9,447 bases of DNA from Candidatus Uhrbacteria bacterium RIFOXYB12_FULL_58_10 (lineage in GTDB: Bacteria; Patescibacteriota; Patescibacteriia; UBA9934; GWF2-40-263): NCBI GenBank assembly GCA_943357275.1, contig CALRGL010000043.1, positions 1 through 9,447 on the forward strand, written 5' to 3'. The position numbers and the translations under genes are program-made. Shown here one piece after another: positions 6,213 to 9,447 of this stretch. The first letter of the stretch is position 1. Every line of letters starts with the position of its first letter. The notes beneath the pieces were generated by a model. It worked only from the letters and a program-made list of their open reading frames with translations. It had not been told where the DNA came from and ran no database searches.

Positions 6213-6874
6213 AACGAATCGCCCTGATCCCTGCCTACAACGAAGCCACAACGATTACCGAGGTTCTTAAACGAACTCGGGATTTTGTGGATGAGATCAT
6301 TGTTGTCAACGATGGATCCAGTGATAAAACTGCTGAACTCGCAAAACAGGCGGGTGCATATGTTGTGAATCATGGAATCAACCGCGGACTCGGTGCGGCT
6401 ATTGGGACGGGGTTTGCGTATGCCTTACGTCGTGGAGCGGACGTGGTGATTACTCTGGACGCGGACGGACAGCACGACCCAAGTGAGATTCCTGCGTTTG
6501 TGTCTGCGATTGAAAAAGGAGCTGACGTGGTGATTGGAACACGGATGAAAACACGCATCGGTATGCCATGGTATCGCCAAGTTGCACAGGTGATTGGAAA
6601 CGTGACGACGTATGTCTTGTTTGGCGCGTGGGTTTCTGATAGTCAATCAGGTTATCGTGCGTTTACGAAGGCTGCTCTTTCAAAGATTCAGATTCGTACG
6701 AACCGCATGGAAGTTTCTTCTGAACTGATTGCGGAAACAAAACGAAACAATTTAAACCTTGTGGAAGTGCCGATCAAAGCTATTTATACAGATTATTCCT
6801 TATCAAAGGGGCAAAGTTTTTTTGTTGGGATTAAAACTCTTATCAAACTCGTGCTTCGACGCATCATGATGTAA
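6209..6874 (+). CDS. GT2 family glycosyltransferase, dolichol/polyprenyl-phosphate sugar synthase-like
   Basis: A 221-residue GT-A-fold enzyme of the DPM1-like branch of family 2, which transfers a sugar from a nucleotide donor to a polyprenyl phosphate at the inner membrane face. The N-terminal strand IALIPAYNEA (4-13) and VVNDGSSD (32-39, Asp35 binding nucleotide) are followed by DADGQHDP (84-91), the metal-binding DxD site. The acceptor-side motif DSQSGYRAF is at 144-152. There is no C-terminal pair of membrane helices, only an amphipathic basic tail (LIKLVLRRIMM), so the adjacent DUF2304 protein could supply membrane anchoring (inference). The start is GTG, embedded in the epimerase stop (GTGA), which indicates translational coupling. 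The sugar specificity cannot be read from sequence. Confidence 0.9.
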   Translation: MKRIALIPAYNEATTITEVLKRTRDFVDEIIVVNDGSSDKTAELAKQAGAYVVNHGINRGLGAAIGTGFAYALRRGADVVITLDADGQHDPSEIPAFVSAIEKGADVVIGTRMKTRIGMPWYRQVAQVIGNVTTYVLFGAWVSDSQSGYRAFTKAALSKIQIRTNRMEVSSELIAETKRNNLNLVEVPIKAIYTDYSLSKGQSFFVGIKTLIKLVLRRIMM

Positions 6875-6878
6875 TGCT

Positions 6879-7229
6879 ATGACACTCATCCAACTCTTCA
6901 TCATCGCGTTTGCTCTGTTTGTGGTAACACGCGTTCTCAAAGAATTTAAACGCGGCGGTCTGACGCTTGCCTGGTTGTTGTTTTGGATGGTGTTTTGGAT
7001 TGCGGTTGGAACCGTTGTTGTCCTCCCGCAAACAACAGACGTTGTCGCGCGATTCGTAGGTGTCGGTCGTGGAGCAGACTTGATTTTGTACTTGTCTGTA
7101 ATCGGACTTTTTTTCTTGGTCTTCAAGATGTTTGCAAAAGTCGAAACAGTTGAACAAGAGATCACGCGATTGGTACGCAAGTTGGCAATTGAGGAAGCGG
7201 AAGATAACAACAACAAACATGTTTCCTAA
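6879..7229 (+). CDS. DUF2304 family small membrane protein
   Basis: A 116-residue protein with three predicted membrane segments: about 2-18 (LIQLFIIAFALFVVTRV), about 28-49 (LTLAWLLFWMVFWIAVGTVVVL) and about 68-87 (LILYLSVIGLFFLVFKMF). Family hallmarks are a proline after the second helix, GVGRGADLILY before the third, and the cytoplasmic tail VEQEITRLVRKLAI. DUF2304 genes very often sit next to DPM1-like GT2 genes, as here, 4 nt downstream. By that association it is probably a membrane partner of the lipid-linked sugar synthase, but no biochemical function is established that I can cite. Its last 11 nt overlap the next gene. Confidence 0.88.
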   Translation: MTLIQLFIIAFALFVVTRVLKEFKRGGLTLAWLLFWMVFWIAVGTVVVLPQTTDVVARFVGVGRGADLILYLSVIGLFFLVFKMFAKVETVEQEITRLVRKLAIEEAEDNNNKHVS

Positions 7230-8271
7230 AATCGGAATCGTTTATCTTTCATGGAATCGCAAACAGTACCTTGATGAAGTTCTGTCTGCTTTGCGTGCAC
7301 AAACGTACCCACAAGATCGGCTAGAGCTGATCTTTGTTGATAATGGAAGCGTGGATGGAACAGCGGAATACTTAAGACAAACAGAAGGGATTACGTTTTT
7401 GGGAAATGCAGAGAATTTAGGTTTTGCAGAAGGAAATAACATGGGAATCACTCATGCCTTGTTGCATGGATGCGACTACGTTTTTTTGCATAACGATGAT
7501 TTAAAATTGGACCCCAACGCGATCGCAGAAGCGGTAAACCTTGCTGAATCAGACAAGACGATCGGCTCGGTTCAGTCTCTGATGAAACTTTGGAAAACAC
7601 CAGACGTCATCAACTCAAGTGGTGGGCAGGTGCACTTTTTAGGACTGGGATTTGCTCGCGACAACGGGCAAAAGGATGCAGATGTTGTGTTGTCCGATGG
7701 GGAAGAGATTGCTTATGGAAGTGGTGCGGCGATTTTACTTCGTGCATCTGTTCTTCAAGAGATTGGATTACTGGATCCTTATCTTTTTTTGTATCACGAA
7801 GACTTGCAATTTGGTTGGCGGATTCGTCTTGCGGGATTTCGTAACGTCTTATCTGTGAAGTCGATTGCCTATCATGATTACACCTTCAAGCGATCGATTC
7901 AGAAATTCTACTGGATGGAGCGTAACCGATGGCTTGTTCATCTCACCTGTTTGAAATGGCAGACGCTTGCACTGATTGTTCCACTCATGATCTTGTTTGA
8001 ACTACCACTCATGCTGTTTGCTCTTCTTGGAGGTTGGTGGAAGGAAAAGTTGATTGTCTATGTTCAGATGTTCAAACCTTCCACATGGATATATCTCGTA
8101 AAGACACGACGTCGCATTCAGGCGTCTCGACGGGTTTCCGATAAAACAATTGTCTCCCTTTTTCAAAGTCGTATCGCTCACCAAGAAACACATAATCCTC
8201 TGGTTGTTTACGTTGGTAACCCATCTCTTTCTGCCCTATGGTATCTACTCAAACAACTCATCCAATGGTAA
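7219..8271 (+). CDS. GT2 family glycosyltransferase, rhamnosyltransferase (WbbL)-like
   Basis: A 350-residue family 2 enzyme that would add a sugar during surface polysaccharide assembly. It shows IGIVYLSWNRK (5-15), VDNGSVDGT (40-48), an Asn-Asp-Asp in place of DxD at 92-94 (LHNDDLKLD), a GSGAAILLRASVL acceptor-side segment (167-179) and a catalytic-region HEDLQFGWRIRLAG (193-206) as in WbbL-like rhamnosyltransferases. A hydrophobic segment at about 249-271 is probably membrane-associated, followed by a basic stretch (KTRRRIQASRR). The ATG at 7219 is chosen over the longer frame from 7132: the GT2 fold begins directly with residue 4, and the extra 29 residues are basic, family-unlike and read out of frame from the DUF2304 gene. 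It overlaps that gene by 11 nt. Sugar specificity is unknown. Confidence 0.88.
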   Translation: MFPKIGIVYLSWNRKQYLDEVLSALRAQTYPQDRLELIFVDNGSVDGTAEYLRQTEGITFLGNAENLGFAEGNNMGITHALLHGCDYVFLHNDDLKLDPNAIAEAVNLAESDKTIGSVQSLMKLWKTPDVINSSGGQVHFLGLGFARDNGQKDADVVLSDGEEIAYGSGAAILLRASVLQEIGLLDPYLFLYHEDLQFGWRIRLAGFRNVLSVKSIAYHDYTFKRSIQKFYWMERNRWLVHLTCLKWQTLALIVPLMILFELPLMLFALLGGWWKEKLIVYVQMFKPSTWIYLVKTRRRIQASRRVSDKTIVSLFQSRIAHQETHNPLVVYVGNPSLSALWYLLKQLIQW

Positions 8272-9447
8272 GCAATCGAAAACTTACCATCGCGCAAGTC
8301 GTCTGTACCTACCCGCCCTACCATGGAGGAATGGGGAGGGTTGCGTTTGAATATACGGAGCGACTTCGTGCACGCGGTCACAATGTTCACGTCTTCACAT
8401 CACGTGCGGAAGAGGTGACTGATGATCCTAAGTATGTTCACCGCATTCCAAGTTTGCTTCATATTGGAAACGCTGGCGTGATGCCGTCGCTTTATCATCG
8501 ATTGAAAGGGTTTGATTTGGTGCATTTACATTACCCCTTTTTTGGCGGTGCCGAACCAACGATTATTCGCAAAGCATTACGCGATGATCAGGGACTGGTG
8601 ATGACCTATCACATGGACGCAACCGCCGGAGGTATTCGCGGGGCAATTTTTGAAATGCATCGACGCATGTTACTGCCATGGCTCGTTGGACGCGTGGATC
8701 GCATTTTAGCAAGCACGAAAGACTATATTGAAACGTCAGCGATTGCCCAACTCAGTGGCGCTCTTGATCGTGTTGAAATTCATCCGTTTGGGATTGATCT
8801 TGATCGTTTTCATCCAGGAGATGAATCAGAACTCAAGGCGCAACTCAAGATTCCTTCACAGGTTCCTGTGTTGTTATTTGTGGGAGGGTTGGATAAGGCA
8901 CATCATTTCAAAGGGGTGGGTGTGCTATTGGAGGCTCTCAAAGGACTTGTCGATCAACCTTGGCACACATTGATTATTGGCAATGGAGATTTGCGACCAC
9001 TGTATACGCAGATGTGTCGTGATTGGAATCTCACGGATCGTGTGACGTTCTTAGGATCGATCAATGATCAAGAGTTACCTCGCTACTACCGTCTGGCAGA
9101 TGTTCATGTGTTTCCGTCAACGCGACGAGCAGAAGCGTATGGAATTGTGGCGCTTGAAGCTGCTGCAAGTGGAACTCCGACCATCGCCTCAAAACTTCCA
9201 GGTGTACGAACGGTTGTTCTGGATGGAGTGACGGGGTTACTCGTTGAACCAGAAGATGTTTCAGACTTAAAACGGTCTTTGTCATTACTTCTTGAAAAAC
9301 CAGAACTACGCGAACGATTTGGCGCATCAGCTCGACAGCATGCCGAGTATGAATTTGCTTGGGAGCCATTGATTACAAAGCTTGAGGAAACCTATCAGTC
9401 TGTTAGTGAACAACAGTCGAGAAGACAGTACGATCAAACAACGTTAT
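8265..9447 (+). CDS. GT4 family glycosyltransferase (3' end cut by window)
   Basis: The open frame runs off the right edge; 394 residues are visible, about full length for a family 4 retaining GT-B enzyme, so little is probably missing. The N-terminal Rossmann half has the glycine-rich donor loop PPYHGGMGRVAFEY (17-30) and THY/TYH-type strands (DLVHLHYPFFGG 84-95; VMTYHMDATAGG 112-123). The C-terminal half shows HPFGIDLDRFHPG (173-185), LLFVGGLDKAHHFKG (203-217), the E-x7-E nucleotide-sugar motif as Glu290...Glu298 (EAYGIVALEAAASGTP), and DGVTGLLVEPED (320-331). The start could be ATG 8265, overlapping the preceding gene by 7 nt, or the in-frame ATG at 8238, adding 9 residues; neither has a Shine-Dalgarno sequence, and 8265 gives an overlap like its neighbours. 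It would extend the same glycan as the upstream transferases. Donor and acceptor are unknown. Confidence 0.88.
   Translation, partial: MVSNRKLTIAQVVCTYPPYHGGMGRVAFEYTERLRARGHNVHVFTSRAEEVTDDPKYVHRIPSLLHIGNAGVMPSLYHRLKGFDLVHLHYPFFGGAEPTIIRKALRDDQGLVMTYHMDATAGGIRGAIFEMHRRMLLPWLVGRVDRILASTKDYIETSAIAQLSGALDRVEIHPFGIDLDRFHPGDESELKAQLKIPSQVPVLLFVGGLDKAHHFKGVGVLLEALKGLVDQPWHTLIIGNGDLRPLYTQMCRDWNLTDRVTFLGSINDQELPRYYRLADVHVFPSTRRAEAYGIVALEAAASGTPTIASKLPGVRTVVLDGVTGLLVEPEDVSDLKRSLSLLLEKPELRERFGASARQHAEYEFAWEPLITKLEETYQSVSEQQSRRQYDQTTL

Noticed and set aside
6201..6260. UGA recoding (glycine) as in some candidate phyla
   Set aside because: The epimerase ends at a TGA that coincides with the start of the next gene (GTGA), and no well-conserved frame in the window continues through a TGA.
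7132..7218. Longer N-terminus for the WbbL-like GT2 starting at 7132
   Set aside because: It would overlap the DUF2304 gene by 98 nt, and the 29 extra residues are basic and read in a shifted frame of a well-conserved DUF2304 tail. The GT2 fold starts right after the ATG at 7219.
6803..7220. Two minus-strand open frames of 118 and 137 codons
   Set aside because: Both are antisense to the DUF2304 gene, which has clear family motifs and membrane helices; the shadows are low-complexity and basic.
9061..9369. 102-codon minus-strand open frame
   Set aside because: It is antisense to the conserved E-x7-E half of the GT4 gene and has no family resemblance.

Overview
The window carries eight genes, all on the + strand and densely packed. 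The first and the last run off the window edges. The best guess at the source is a Candidate Phyla Radiation (Patescibacteria) bacterium. The grounds are secreted subtilases fused to FG-GAP repeats of the GPGGGPQVRVF type, a C-terminal domain built around a KRhaFPNekvYFtWY-like signature that I associate with secreted proteins of that group, near-absent Shine-Dalgarno sequences, and tight gene overlaps. TGA is a genuine stop at the end of the epimerase gene (6210-6212), so this is not a lineage that reads UGA as glycine. The lineage is inferred from style, not proven.

Region 1 (1-1100): the 3' end of a secreted Ycf48/BNR-repeat protein, then a 135-nt intergenic space rich in structure. That space holds a perfect 14-bp inverted repeat, a 14-nt tandem repeat, six copies of GTAAC/GTTAC, an extended -10 promoter, and a textbook intrinsic-terminator hairpin. 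The loop of that hairpin contains the start codon of the next gene.

Region 2 (1079-5161): two tandem paralogous secreted subtilisin-like (S8) proteases of 677 and 679 residues, separated by 9 nt. Each has a signal peptide, a thermitase-like catalytic domain with an intact Asp/His/Ser triad and oxyanion Asn, and a C-terminal FG-GAP beta-propeller with calcium-type DxDGDG loops. Asp, His and Asn have identical residue numbers in the two proteins.

Region 3 (5162-9447): a promoter (TTGTCG, 17 nt, TATAAT) placed so that transcription should begin at or within about two bases of the start codon, followed by a tight five-gene glycan operon. It encodes a UDP-glucuronate-decarboxylase-like SDR enzyme, a polyprenyl-phosphate-type GT2, a DUF2304 membrane protein, a rhamnosyltransferase-like GT2 and a GT4. 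The junctions are a 4-nt overlap, a 4-nt gap, an 11-nt overlap and a 7-nt overlap. Together these would make a nucleotide sugar, load a lipid carrier and extend a surface polysaccharide or glycoprotein glycan.

Overall the window looks like cell-surface biology: exported proteases and a repeat protein next to glycan synthesis genes. No mobile element, CRISPR array, tRNA or rRNA was seen, and no gene-free stretch exceeds 135 nt. The most interesting signals are the terminator that encloses a start codon and the leaderless promoter architecture.
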